Below, one piece after another: positions 28,118 to 37,039 of a stretch of DNA of 64,000 nt (positions within the stretch are counted from its first letter, which is position 1; the number at the start of each line of letters is the position of its first letter). A program made the position numbers and the translations under genes. Below the pieces are notes generated by a model. The model was not told the DNA's origin. It was given only the letters and a program-made list of their open reading frames with translations, and made no database searches. This DNA comes from Pseudomonas allokribbensis (GTDB lineage: Bacteria > Pseudomonadota > Gammaproteobacteria > Pseudomonadales > Pseudomonadaceae): contig NZ_CP062252.1 of NCBI RefSeq assembly GCF_014863605.1, positions 3,419,001 to 3,483,000 on the forward strand, written 5' to 3'.

Positions 28118-29797
28118 ATGGACGCTCAACAACAGTTGTCGCCATTGCGTGTGAACAGCGCCGATCAGTTGGACTGGGACGATCGCTGTGATTTGCTGGT
28201 GGTCGGTTTTGGCGGTGCCGGAGCCTGCGCGGCGATTGAAGCGGCCAGTCGCGGCTTGTCGGTGTTGGCACTGGACCGGTTCGCAGGCGGTGGTGCCACG
28301 GCCATCAGCGGCGGCGTCGTGTACGCCGGTGGCGGCACGCCGTATCAGCGTCAGGCCGGCTACGAAGACAGCCGCGACGCGATGTTCAACTACTTGCGCC
28401 AGGAAGTCGGCGAGGCCGTGAGCCCGCAGACCCTGCGCGAATTCTGCGAAGGCAGTTGCGAGCAACTGGCCTGGCTCGAACGCCAGGGCGTGGCGTTCGA
28501 ATCCAGCGTGCCGCCGCACAAGACGTCCTACCCGAGCGACCAGTTCTACCTTTACTACTCCGGCAACGAAGCCGTCCCCGCCTATGCCGCGATCGCCAAA
28601 CCGGCACCGCGCGGCCATCGCACCAAAGGCCCCGGCCTGTCGGGCGCGAGCCTGTTCGCCCCGTTGAAAGCCAGCGCCTTGCGCCTTGGGGCACGCCTGC
28701 GCAGCCAATGCGAAGTCAGGCGTCTGGTGATCGATGCCAATGACCGCGTGGTGGGTGTCGAAGCCTGGCAGTTGCCGACCGGCAGTCGCGCAGCCCGGCA
28801 ACATGCCCGGTTGTCACGCTGGGCCACCGCGATTCACATGTACGCACCGGCAGTGGCGGATCGGTTGCGCAATCGGTTGCGGCGCATTGAACTCGCCAGT
28901 GCCGAACGCCAGTTGATTCGCGCCGACCAAGCCGTGTTGCTGAGCAGCGGCGGTTTTATCTTCAACCGTGAATGGGTCGGTCAGCATGCGCCGCGTTATC
29001 TGCCCGGTTTGCCGCTGGGGACCACCGGTTGCAACGGCAGCGGCATTGCCCTGGGCCAGAGCGCCGGCGGTCGCGTGGCGCGTATGGACAAAGTCAGCGC
29101 CTGGCGTTTCATCAACCCGCCGCTGGCCTGGGCCCGAGGCCTGATCGTCAATGCCCGTGGCGAGCGTTACGCCAACGAAGAAATCTACGGCGCCACCCTC
29201 GGCCACTCGATGGTGGAAGAACAGGACGGCCGCGCCATCCTGATTCTCGACCGGGCATTGGTACGCGAAGCGCTGCGCCAGGTCGGCCCGGGTAAAGTCT
29301 GGGCCTTCCAGCGGTTGCCGGTGCTGCTCAATCTGCTGTTCAACGCCAAACGCAGTCGCAACCTTGCCGATCTGGCAAAGCGCTGCGGATTACCGCCCGA
29401 AAACCTGCAACGCGCCGTGAACACCTACAGCCGCGCCGCACGCGCAGACATCGTTGATCCGTTCGGCAAGTCGCACGCCATGCTCGCCGACATGGATCAG
29501 GGCCCGTGGTACGCCCTCGACCTGTCCTTCGCCAGCCGCCTCTTCCCCTGCCCCGTCATCACCCTCGGCGGGCTGAAGGTCTGCGAAACCAGCGGTCAGG
29601 TGCTGAACCACGCCGACCGGCCGATTGCCGGCCTGTACAGCGCCGGGCGCAACGCGGTCGGGGTCGCTTCGAATCTGTATGTCTCTGGCCTGTCCCTGGC
29701 CGATTGCATTTATTCCGGCCGCCGTGCCGCCGCCCATGTGGCCGAACAACTTGCTGCTCAAACCACACGCTCAGGAGAACAACAATGCAACGTGTAG
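28118..29797 (+). CDS. Probable 3-ketosteroid Delta4-(5alpha)-dehydrogenase
   Basis: This 559-aa FAD flavoprotein of the KstD/fumarate-reductase superfamily has dinucleotide motif LLVVGFGGAGACAAIEAA (residues 26-43) and GGGATAISGGVVYAGGG. It differs from the Delta1-type enzyme at 35033. Near the C-terminus SNLYVSGLSLADC carries Tyr521 and Ser523; Delta4-(5alpha)-dehydrogenase of Rhodococcus uses a Tyr-x-Ser pair (Tyr466/Ser468) as catalytic residues. I therefore favour Delta4 activity (the TesI role), though a 5beta-specific enzyme is possible. It begins 9 bp after hsaB and overlaps the next gene by 13 bp. Confidence 0.72.
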   Translation: MDAQQQLSPLRVNSADQLDWDDRCDLLVVGFGGAGACAAIEAASRGLSVLALDRFAGGGATAISGGVVYAGGGTPYQRQAGYEDSRDAMFNYLRQEVGEAVSPQTLREFCEGSCEQLAWLERQGVAFESSVPPHKTSYPSDQFYLYYSGNEAVPAYAAIAKPAPRGHRTKGPGLSGASLFAPLKASALRLGARLRSQCEVRRLVIDANDRVVGVEAWQLPTGSRAARQHARLSRWATAIHMYAPAVADRLRNRLRRIELASAERQLIRADQAVLLSSGGFIFNREWVGQHAPRYLPGLPLGTTGCNGSGIALGQSAGGRVARMDKVSAWRFINPPLAWARGLIVNARGERYANEEIYGATLGHSMVEEQDGRAILILDRALVREALRQVGPGKVWAFQRLPVLLNLLFNAKRSRNLADLAKRCGLPPENLQRAVNTYSRAARADIVDPFGKSHAMLADMDQGPWYALDLSFASRLFPCPVITLGGLKVCETSGQVLNHADRPIAGLYSAGRNAVGVASNLYVSGLSLADCIYSGRRAAAHVAEQLAAQTTRSGEQQCNV

Positions 29798-30540
29798 AAG
29801 GCAAAGTCTGCATCATCACCGGCGCCGCCAGCGGCATCGGTCGCGAAGACGCCCTGCTGCTGGCCCGCGAAGGCGCCAAGGTGGTGCTGACCGATCTCAA
29901 CGACAGCGCCGGCCGGGAAGTGGCCGCGCAAATCGGTAGCAACGCACTGTTCATCCGTCACGACATCGCCAGCGAAAGCGACTGGCAGAACGTGATCAAA
30001 ACCACCCTGGAACACTTCGGCCGCCTCGACGTGCTGGTCAACAACGCTGCGATTCTGGCGTTGGGCAGCATCGAAGACACCACACTGGAGCTGTGGCAGA
30101 AGGTGCAGAAAATCAACGGCGACGGCTACTTCCTCGGCTGCAAGTACGCGATCCAGGCGATGAAGGAAACCGGCGGCGGTTCGATCATCAACATGTCGTC
30201 GGTGGCGGCGCTGGGCGCGATGCCGATGTTCTGTGCCTACTCGGCATCCAAAGGCGCGGTGGCGGCGATGACTCGCTCGATTGCCTTGCACTGCAAGCAA
30301 CAGGGTTACCGCATTCGCTGCAACAGCGTGCATCCGGACGGGGTCAACACGCCGATGACCCAGGCCCTCACCGGTGGTGTAGCGATCAATCAGCAAGATC
30401 TCGACCAAGACCCGATGAACCGCATGTGCGCGCCGGCCGACATTGCCAATGTGGTGCTGTTCCTCGCCACCGACGAGTCGCGTTTCGTCAACGGAGCCGA
30501 GATCCGCGTCGACAACGCCCAACTGATCAGCGGGCTCTGA
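29785..30540 (+). CDS. 3beta/17beta-hydroxysteroid dehydrogenase-like SDR
   Basis: This 251-aa classical SDR has ITGAASGIGRE (NAD site), NNAAI, NMSSVAALG and the YSASK catalytic motif. It strongly resembles Comamonas testosteroni 3beta/17beta-HSD in several non-catalytic stretches: FIRHDIASESDWQNV, AMKETGGGSIINM, QQGYRIRCNSVHPDGVNTPM and a C-terminus ending NGAEIRVDNAQLISGL. It likely oxidises the 3- or 17-hydroxyl group of the entering steroid. ATG 29785 lies within the end of the preceding gene and has AGGAG about 8 nt upstream. Confidence 0.83.
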   Translation: MQRVEGKVCIITGAASGIGREDALLLAREGAKVVLTDLNDSAGREVAAQIGSNALFIRHDIASESDWQNVIKTTLEHFGRLDVLVNNAAILALGSIEDTTLELWQKVQKINGDGYFLGCKYAIQAMKETGGGSIINMSSVAALGAMPMFCAYSASKGAVAAMTRSIALHCKQQGYRIRCNSVHPDGVNTPMTQALTGGVAINQQDLDQDPMNRMCAPADIANVVLFLATDESRFVNGAEIRVDNAQLISGL

Positions 30541-30553
30541 GGCCGAGGTGAAC

Positions 30554-31639
30554 ATGGGCACGCAACAACAGAACCTGACACCGGCCCAGGCCACAGCGGC
30601 CAGCTACGCCTTGCAAGTGTGCGCGGTGATCGACGAAACCGCCGATGCGCGCTCGCTGGTGCTGGACATACCGCCAGACCTGCGTGAGCGCTTTGGCTAC
30701 AGACCGGGGCAGTTCCTGACGTTTCGCGTGCCCTGTGCCGGCAAGCTGCTGACCCGCTGCTATTCCATGGCCAGTTCGCCGTTGACCGATGAGCAACCCA
30801 AAGTCACGGTGAAACGGGTCGAGGGCGGCCGGGTGTCGAACCGGATGAACGAGGTACAGGTCGGTGACTGGCTGGACGTACTGCCGCCGGCCGGGCATTT
30901 TTGCCTTGATGAGCATCAACCGGATGACGACAAACCTCTGGTGCTGTTCGGCGGCGGGTCTGGCATCACCCCGGTGTTTTCCATTCTGAAATCGACGCTG
31001 CAACGCAGCCGGCGGCCGATCAAGTTGATCTACGCCAATCGCGATGAGGCATCGGTGATTTTCAAGGATGAGCTGCGGCAACTGGCGCAGTCCCATCCGG
31101 AACAACTGCAAGTGGTACACGCGCTCGACTCGGTGCAAGGCTTCCTGACCACCGCCCAAGTGCGCCATTTGCTGAAAGGTTCTGCCGGCGGCGATTACTT
31201 CATCTGCGGCCCGGGCCCGTTCATGGACACCGTCGAACGGACCTTGCTGGAACTCGGAGAAGCGGCTGAACGCATCCACGTCGAACGCTTCGTCTCCCCG
31301 CCCGATCCCGACGAACTGCTGGCTGAAGAAGCCGCCGCCCGGCAAGCCTCCCTTGGCTCGCGCTGCGAATCGCTGGTGGTCGTGCTTGACGGTCAACAGC
31401 ACGAAATTGCCTGTCAGCCCGGCGACACCCTGCTGCAAAGCTGCAAGGCCGCCGGCCTCGACGTGCCTTCGTCTTGCGAAGAAGGTTTTTGCGGTGCCTG
31501 CATGTGCGTCGTCGAGGAAGGCGAAACGCACATGGCCCGCAACGACGTGCTCAGCCCCAGAGAACTGGCCGAAGGCTGGACCCTGGCCTGCCAAAGCCGC
31601 CCGAGCGGCGCACGAGTGCGCTTGAAGTTCCCGGATTGA
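30554..31639 (+). CDS. kshB: KshB-type ferredoxin reductase of 9alpha-hydroxylase
   Basis: This 361-aa electron-transfer protein has three parts. The first is an FNR-like FAD domain (PGQFLTFRVPC, LLTRCYSMASSP), the second an NAD domain (VLFGGGSGITPVFSILKS, DYFICGPGPFMDTVE), and the third a C-terminal plant-type 2Fe-2S domain (PSSCEEGFCGACMCVVEEG plus a later Cys). This FAD-NAD-2Fe2S order is that of KshB. It passes electrons to KshA, whose gene is 12.5 kb away at 44100. ATG 30554 has GAGG 5 nt upstream; the GTG at 30548 is less likely. Confidence 0.87.
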   Translation: MGTQQQNLTPAQATAASYALQVCAVIDETADARSLVLDIPPDLRERFGYRPGQFLTFRVPCAGKLLTRCYSMASSPLTDEQPKVTVKRVEGGRVSNRMNEVQVGDWLDVLPPAGHFCLDEHQPDDDKPLVLFGGGSGITPVFSILKSTLQRSRRPIKLIYANRDEASVIFKDELRQLAQSHPEQLQVVHALDSVQGFLTTAQVRHLLKGSAGGDYFICGPGPFMDTVERTLLELGEAAERIHVERFVSPPDPDELLAEEAAARQASLGSRCESLVVVLDGQQHEIACQPGDTLLQSCKAAGLDVPSSCEEGFCGACMCVVEEGETHMARNDVLSPRELAEGWTLACQSRPSGARVRLKFPD

Positions 31640-31652
31640 GCGCCGGTCGAGA

Positions 31653-31697
31653 ATAGTCTCAACGGACGATCTCCCGGGCGCGATCTGCAGTTAGACT
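31653..31697 (+). promoter_or_regulatory. Steroid-cluster box 5 and promoter of the SDR-fadD3 operon
   Basis: ATAGTCTCAACGGACGATC lies at 31653-31671 and TAGACT at 31692-31697 (28-nt spacing from GGAC). It is 69 bp before the SDR start. Confidence 0.7.
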
Positions 31698-31739
31698 CGG
31701 CCAGCCCATTGGCCCGAAAACAATAAAAGAGGTGCAGTT

Positions 31740-32486
31740 ATGGCTCGTTTGCAAAACAAGGTCGCGGTGGTTACCGGCGGCGCATCGGGGATCGGTCTGG
31801 CCTGCGTGCGGCGCTTTGCCGCCGAAGGCGCGCAGGTTGTCGGCCTGGACATCGGCAATGCCCCGGAGGATTTTCCGGGCCTGTTCATGACGCTGGATGT
31901 GCGCGATGAAGCGCAGGTGCAACAGGTCATGCAGGAAGTCATCAACCACTTCGGTCACATCGACGTGCTGGTCAACGCGGCGGGTGTGGCCGACCAGGGC
32001 AGCGTCACCCAGACCAGCACCGCCAACTGGCAGCGGGTGCTGGACATCAACCTGACCGGCAGCATGCTCACCAGCAAGTACGCGCTGGCATCGATGGAAC
32101 CCCGGCGCAGCGGTTCGATCATCAACATCGGCTCAATCTTCGGCCTCCAGGGTTGCGACGGCAACGTTGCGTACAACGTGTCCAAGGGCGGCATCAACCA
32201 ACTGACGCGCTCGATGGCGATCGACTTCGGTTACGCCAATATTCGCGTCAACGGCTTGTGCCCCGGCCTGATCGAAACCCCGATGACCAGCATGGTCCGC
32301 GAGCACGAAGCCTTCCACGCCTTCTTCGCCTCGCAACACATGCTCAATCGCTCCGGGCAGCCGGAAGAAGTGGCCAACGTCGCCCTGTTCCTGGCCTCGG
32401 ACGAAGCGTCCTTTGTCAGTGGCCAGATGATTGCCGTGGACGGCGGTTTCTCCGCCGGCCGCCGCTTCGCCCCGCCCGCCGTCTGA
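31740..32486 (+). CDS. SDR oxidoreductase
   Basis: This 248-aa classical SDR has VTGGASGIGLA, NAAGVAD, NIGSIFGLQ with YNVSK as the Ser-Tyr-Lys set, and VDGGFSAGRR at the C-terminus. It is the first gene of a two-gene unit with fadD3 and is box-controlled. It may oxidise a hydroxyl group of the steroid nucleus or of a ring C/D intermediate; neither sequence nor context decides which. Confidence 0.8.
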   Translation: MARLQNKVAVVTGGASGIGLACVRRFAAEGAQVVGLDIGNAPEDFPGLFMTLDVRDEAQVQQVMQEVINHFGHIDVLVNAAGVADQGSVTQTSTANWQRVLDINLTGSMLTSKYALASMEPRRSGSIINIGSIFGLQGCDGNVAYNVSKGGINQLTRSMAIDFGYANIRVNGLCPGLIETPMTSMVREHEAFHAFFASQHMLNRSGQPEEVANVALFLASDEASFVSGQMIAVDGGFSAGRRFAPPAV

Positions 32487-32555
32487 TTTTCCTTGCCGGG
32501 CGCCTGCCCGGCACACCCCTTTCTTCCGCACCTGTCCTCTGGCCGAGGAGGCCCC

Positions 32556-34127
32556 ATGCTGCCTGTCGAAAACGCACTGACCATCGTCCAACTGTTCGCC
32601 AACGCTGCCCGCAATTATGGCGACCGCCCGGCCATCGAGGATGACGGACGCTCGATCAGCTACCGGCAACTCGATCAACTGCGCGGCCAGGCTGCCCGGG
32701 CGCTATTGGCATTGAACGTCCAGCCTGGCGACCGCGTGGCGATCTGGGCACCGAATATCTGGGAATGGATTGTCGCCGCCGGTGCACTGCAAAGCGTCGG
32801 CGCCGCGCTGGTGCCGCTCAATACGCGCATGAAAGGCAGCGAGGCCGGTTTCATTCTCCGTCAGAGCGGTGCCTGCGTGCTGTTTGCCATCGGCGAGTTC
32901 CTTGGCGCTGACTACCCGCGCATGCTCGCCGCCGAAGACCTGCCGGCGCTGCGCCATATCGTCACTTTGCGCAGCAATGACTCAAGCGCGCTGAGCTGGG
33001 ACGCGTTCCTGGCGCTGGCCAGCGACGTCTCACCCGAAACCCTGCAAACACACGAGCAGGCTCTCGGCCCGCAAGACCTCTCCGACCTGCTGTTCACCTC
33101 GGGCACCACCGGCAAACCGAAAGGCGTGATGAGCAGTCACGGGCAAACCCTGCGGGTGGTGCGCGACTGGAGTGAGGTGGTCGGTTTGCACGAGGGCGAT
33201 CGCTACCTGATCGTCAATCCGTTCTTCCATTCGTTCGGTTACAAGGCCGGCTGGCTGGCGGCGCTGATGCGCGGCTGCACCATCGTGCCGCAGCAGGTCT
33301 TCGACGTGCAGGCCGTGCTCGAATGCGTGCAGCGCGAGCGAATTACCGTGCTGCCTGGCCCGCCGACCCTTTATCAATCCCTGCTCGCCCACCCGCAGCG
33401 CGAAGCGTTCGACCTGACGTCCCTGCGCATTGCGGTCACCGGGGCTGCGACGATTCCGGTGGAGATGATCCGCCGCATGCGCGATGAGCTGGGATTCGCC
33501 ACCATTGTCACCGCGTATGGCCTGACCGAAACCTGCGGTTTTGCCACGATCTGTCGGCCGGGGGACTCACTGGAGTTGCTCGCGTCCACCAGCGGCCGGG
33601 CCATGCCGGGGGTGGAAGTGCGCTGCATTGGCGCCAACGGTCGCAGCCAGCCGGTGAACGTCCCCGGCGAAATCCAGGTACGTGGCTACAACCTGATGCA
33701 GGGTTATTTCAATGATCCGCAAGCCAGTCAGGAAGTCCTCGATGCCGACGGCTGGCTGCACACCGGTGATATCGGCGTGCTCGACGAACAGGGTTATCTG
33801 CGCATCACCGATCGCCTGAAGGACATGTTCATCACCGGCGGTTTCAACGTCTATCCGGCGGAAATCGAACACTGCCTGCTGGGTTATCCCGGCGTGGCGC
33901 AGGTGGCGGTGATCGGCATTCCGGATGAGCGTCTGGGCGAAGTGGCCATGGCCTTTCTGCTGCCGGCGCCGGGTGTCGAGATCGAGCAGGCCCGATTCCT
34001 CGCCTGGTGCCGTGAGCAGATGGCCAACTACAAGGTGCCGCGCCGGGTGCAGGTGCTGGAGAGCATGCCGCTGAACGCGGCGGGGAAAGTGACCAAGAAT
34101 GTGTTGCGGGAGTGGGCGTTGAGCTGA
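32556..34127 (+). CDS. fadD3: FadD3-like acyl-CoA synthetase (HIP-CoA ligase)
   Basis: This 523-aa ANL-superfamily ligase has the P-loop LLFTSGTTGKPKGVM, VTAYGLTETCG, LHTGDIGVLDEQGYL and RLKDMFITGGFNVYPAEIE, with the C-terminal catalytic lysine in PLNAAGKVTKNVL. FadD3 activates the propanoate side chain of HIP to HIP-CoA, the entry to ring C/D degradation. It is the best candidate in the cluster because it is the only ligase here. GAGGAG lies before ATG 32556. A 13-bp perfect hairpin follows the stop. Confidence 0.85.
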   Translation: MLPVENALTIVQLFANAARNYGDRPAIEDDGRSISYRQLDQLRGQAARALLALNVQPGDRVAIWAPNIWEWIVAAGALQSVGAALVPLNTRMKGSEAGFILRQSGACVLFAIGEFLGADYPRMLAAEDLPALRHIVTLRSNDSSALSWDAFLALASDVSPETLQTHEQALGPQDLSDLLFTSGTTGKPKGVMSSHGQTLRVVRDWSEVVGLHEGDRYLIVNPFFHSFGYKAGWLAALMRGCTIVPQQVFDVQAVLECVQRERITVLPGPPTLYQSLLAHPQREAFDLTSLRIAVTGAATIPVEMIRRMRDELGFATIVTAYGLTETCGFATICRPGDSLELLASTSGRAMPGVEVRCIGANGRSQPVNVPGEIQVRGYNLMQGYFNDPQASQEVLDADGWLHTGDIGVLDEQGYLRITDRLKDMFITGGFNVYPAEIEHCLLGYPGVAQVAVIGIPDERLGEVAMAFLLPAPGVEIEQARFLAWCREQMANYKVPRRVQVLESMPLNAAGKVTKNVLREWALS

Positions 34128-34132
34128 GCTCT

Positions 34133-34160
34133 TTCCTCCAGTGGGAGCCCACTGGAGGAA
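34133..34160. terminator. Bidirectional terminator hairpin
   Basis: TTCCTCCAGTGGG (34133-34145) and CCCACTGGAGGAA (34148-34160) form a perfect 13-bp stem with a 2-nt loop. It is located exactly between the convergent fadD3 and SDR genes. Confidence 0.7.
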
Positions 34161-34166
34161 TGACCT

Positions 34167-35036
34167 TCAAATCACCCGGGCCGGATGCTGTTGGCGCGGG
34201 TCGCCAAGCAGGGCGCGATGAGATGGCGGCTGACGGCCGCCGTCTTCGCTGATGCCGTAACCGGCAGCGATTTCGGCAGTGATCAGCGTCTGCCCCGAGA
34301 GCGCCATCAACTGCGGATCATTGAGCAAGGCATGAATCACCCGACCATTGAATTGCGGGGTTTCGGCGTGCGCCAGAAAAGCCTTGTACTGCTCGCCATG
34401 CTGTTCGCCGGCAATCCGCGTGCGCTCGGTCAACTGCGGCCCGAGCCACAGCGATAACGCCGCCACGCCACGGCCCTCGAAATCGATGGCCATGTCCGCT
34501 GCCAGTTTGTCGCAACCAGCCTTTTGCGCACCGTACGCCGGGCCGTGCATGTAGCAGCCGCCGCCAAACGACGAAGTAAAGCAGATAAGTCCCTGCGCGC
34601 TGTTCAACAACAGTGGTGCGGCGTGGTAGCTGGCGATGTACGCCGAGCGCAGGCCGACGTCGAGGATGCGCACCAGGTCCAGCGGCTTTTCCCAGAATGG
34701 CCCCGGTTCGATCAACTGGTCATGAATGAACGCGGCATTGTTCACCAGTAGATCCAGTCTCCCGCACTCCCGTTCGACCTGGGCGAACAGCGCCGCCACC
34801 TGCCCATCGTCGGCATGATCACAGACCACCGCGACGCCCTCTCCGCCCGCCGCTGTAATTGCGGCGGCCGTGTCGTCCAGCGAGCTGTTCAAGGCCTGTC
34901 CATATAGATGCGCGCCTGCAGATTCCGGCGCACGCCCGGTGACGTAAACCCGCATGCCTGCCTCACCGAGTGCCAGGGCTATGCCCTGGCCGACGCCGCG
35001 ACTGGCGCCGGTCACTACTGCCACTTGCCGATTCAT
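34167..35036 (-). CDS. SDR oxidoreductase (DHRS1-like)
   Basis: This 289-aa SDR has VVTGASRGVGQGIALALGEAG (NADP-type site), NNAAF, FTSSFGGG and the YGAQK catalytic motif. A longer variable segment (residues 40-60) and C-terminal tail recall DHRS1-type SDRs. ATG 35036 overlaps the kstD stop (ATGA), so the two are translated together under box 6. A role in oxidising or reducing a steroid hydroxyl/ketone is likely but the position is unknown. Confidence 0.78.
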   Translation of the reverse strand: MNRQVAVVTGASRGVGQGIALALGEAGMRVYVTGRAPESAGAHLYGQALNSSLDDTAAAITAAGGEGVAVVCDHADDGQVAALFAQVERECGRLDLLVNNAAFIHDQLIEPGPFWEKPLDLVRILDVGLRSAYIASYHAAPLLLNSAQGLICFTSSFGGGCYMHGPAYGAQKAGCDKLAADMAIDFEGRGVAALSLWLGPQLTERTRIAGEQHGEQYKAFLAHAETPQFNGRVIHALLNDPQLMALSGQTLITAEIAAGYGISEDGGRQPPSHRALLGDPRQQHPARVI

Positions 35037-36778
35037 TTGACGCTCCCGAACTGACTGATCACCGAGCCGCTTTTCTGGCTCTGACGATGGATGTGGTTGG
35101 CCGCCAGATAACCGAAGGTCATCGCCGGACCGATGGTGGAACCGGCCCCCGGGTAGGTGCGGCCCATCATCGACGCCGCGCTGTTGCCGATGGCGTACAG
35201 GCCCTTGATCGGTTTGCCGTCCTCGTGCAAGACCCGGGCGTGAACGTCGGTGAGCAAACCGCCCTTGGTGCCGATGTCGCCGGCATCAATGCGCACGGCG
35301 TAGAACGGCCCTTTGAACAACGGCGCCAGACACGGATTGGGCTGCACGTTCGGGTCACCGTAGTAGCGATCGAACAGCGATTCACCCTTGTGAAAGTCTT
35401 CGTCGTAGCCGCGCACCGCCATGCCGTTGAAGCGCTGCACCGTGCGCAGCAGCCCGGCCGCATCGACGCCGATGTTCTCCGCCAGGGCCTGCAGATCCGG
35501 TGCCTTGAAAAAGTAATCACGCAAGTGCTCGGGCAGTTGCCAGTCGCGCTGGGCATACCCTGGCAACAGCGCGCCGCAGGGGTATTTGCGGCGAAACTCG
35601 GCATCGAACACCATCCAGCACGGCACACTGACGGCGCCTTCGCGGTTGTTGGCGTACATCGCGTAAACGATGTCGGTGTACGGCGCGGCTTCGTTGACGA
35701 AACGTTCGCCCGCCGAGTTGACCAGTACGCAACCGGGCAACGTCCGCTCGACGAACATCGCCCGTTGTTTTTCCTCGCCGCGAACGTGGGTTGTCGGCGC
35801 CCACCAGCTGTGCTCCATCAGCGCCGTGCGTGCGCCGATGGCCTGGCCTGCACGAATGCCGTCGCCGGTATTGTGCGGCGGCGTGGCACTCCAGGTAGTC
35901 AGCGAGGGTTGCGGCAGATACTGGGTGCGCATCGTCTGATTCCATTCAAAACCACCAGCGGCGATGATCACGCCATAGCGCGCCTTGACGTTCAGACGTT
36001 GCCCCTCGCGGCAGACCCGCGCACCGCCGACCCGGTCGCCGACAATCAGCAGTTCTTCCAGTCCACAGTTGAGCCACAGCGATTTGCCGCGATCCAGTAA
36101 GGAACAGCGCAAGGACCCGATCAAGGCATTGCCCAACGTCAGGTAACGATCACGCTTCGACAGTCGCCGCCCCTCGCGGTCGCGCCAGTAACGCCACATG
36201 ACCTTCAGCGTCAGGCGCAACCAGCCGGGGCCACGGCACAGCAGCACCTGCGCCTCTTTCATGGTCATCGCCATGCGTCCCATCATCAACGTGCCGGGGG
36301 ATGGCGCACGCATGCGCAGAAACTCCTCACCCAGCTCGGCGGCGTCGAACGGTTGCGGGTCCATCGAGCGATAGCCGGGTTTGCCGCCTTCGACCTCCGG
36401 GTAGTAATCGGCGTAGCGCGCTTGTGCCTCGAAGCGCACACGGGTCTTTTGTTCGAGGTATTCGACCATCGCCTTGCCGTGCTCGACATAGGCTTCGATG
36501 CGCCCGTCGTCGATCTCGCCGTGGGTCACCGCGCGAATATAGGCAATCGCTTCGGCGGCGCTGTCGCTGCCGCCCAGAGCCTCGATCCGGTGATTGCCGG
36601 GGATCCAGATCCCGCCGCCGGACACCGCCGAGGTGCCGCCGTACTCGTTGCTCTTTTCGATCAGCAACACGTTCAGTCCCAGGTCGTGAGCGCGCAGCGC
36701 CGCGGTCATCCCGCCCGCTCCGGAACCCACCACCAGCACATCGCAGCACTCATCCCATTTGATCTCGGCAGCTTTCAT
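35033..36778 (-). CDS. kstD: 3-ketosteroid Delta1-dehydrogenase
   Basis: This 581-aa FAD enzyme has LVVGSGAGGMTAALRAHDLG, NEYGGTSAVSGGGIWIP, YADYYPEVEGGKPGYRSM and a C-terminal IGNSAASMMGRTYPGAGSTIGPAMTFGYLAA. Tyrosines in DYYPE, in NEAAPYTDIVYAMY and in GPFYAVRIDAGDIGTKGG correspond to the catalytic tyrosines of Rhodococcus KstD1. It introduces the 1,2 double bond that, with 9alpha-hydroxylation, breaks ring B. ATG 36778 begins the conserved protein; the open frame to 36805 lacks support. It is driven by box 6. Confidence 0.88.
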   Translation of the reverse strand: MKAAEIKWDECCDVLVVGSGAGGMTAALRAHDLGLNVLLIEKSNEYGGTSAVSGGGIWIPGNHRIEALGGSDSAAEAIAYIRAVTHGEIDDGRIEAYVEHGKAMVEYLEQKTRVRFEAQARYADYYPEVEGGKPGYRSMDPQPFDAAELGEEFLRMRAPSPGTLMMGRMAMTMKEAQVLLCRGPGWLRLTLKVMWRYWRDREGRRLSKRDRYLTLGNALIGSLRCSLLDRGKSLWLNCGLEELLIVGDRVGGARVCREGQRLNVKARYGVIIAAGGFEWNQTMRTQYLPQPSLTTWSATPPHNTGDGIRAGQAIGARTALMEHSWWAPTTHVRGEEKQRAMFVERTLPGCVLVNSAGERFVNEAAPYTDIVYAMYANNREGAVSVPCWMVFDAEFRRKYPCGALLPGYAQRDWQLPEHLRDYFFKAPDLQALAENIGVDAAGLLRTVQRFNGMAVRGYDEDFHKGESLFDRYYGDPNVQPNPCLAPLFKGPFYAVRIDAGDIGTKGGLLTDVHARVLHEDGKPIKGLYAIGNSAASMMGRTYPGAGSTIGPAMTFGYLAANHIHRQSQKSGSVISQFGSVK

Positions 36779-36852
36779 GCGATCACCCTTGCTCAGCGCC
36801 CTCAAGGCAAAAACCGCCGGCCGGATCTTCGTCCGGCGCGGTCGGTCTCGGG

Positions 36853-36897
36853 ATTGTTGGGCGCGTGTGCCGGGTGGTCATCGTCCGATGGGACTAA
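36853..36897 (-). promoter_or_regulatory. Steroid-cluster box 6 and promoter of kstD
   Basis: Minus strand TTAGTCCCATCGGACGATG lies at 36897-36879 with -10-like AACAAT at 36858-36853, at the same 28-nt spacing. It is 101 bp upstream of kstD and back-to-back with box 7. Confidence 0.75.
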
Positions 36898-36928
36898 GGG
36901 TCACGCACCCCGCTCCCGTGCAAATCGC

Positions 36929-36973
36929 TTAGTCCGCTTGGACGATGTTGCGCCCGGTGCGTGACCGCATAGT
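36929..36973 (+). promoter_or_regulatory. Steroid-cluster box 7 and promoter of the DUF1302 operon
   Basis: TTAGTCCGCTTGGACGATG lies at 36929-36947 with CATAGT at 36968-36973 (28-nt spacing). It is 93 bp upstream of the DUF1302 gene and 31 bp from box 6 on the other strand. Confidence 0.75.
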
Positions 36974-37039
36974 CGCCCACGGCACCACTTCCCCCCTGAA
37001 ATGCAGGTCGGGCAGGTCCGACCTGGGCATGAGGACGAC

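Noticed and set aside
27650..28804. Long minus-strand frame across hsaB and the Delta4-dehydrogenase
   Set aside because: Antisense shadow of two well-supported genes, with low-complexity composition and no start site.
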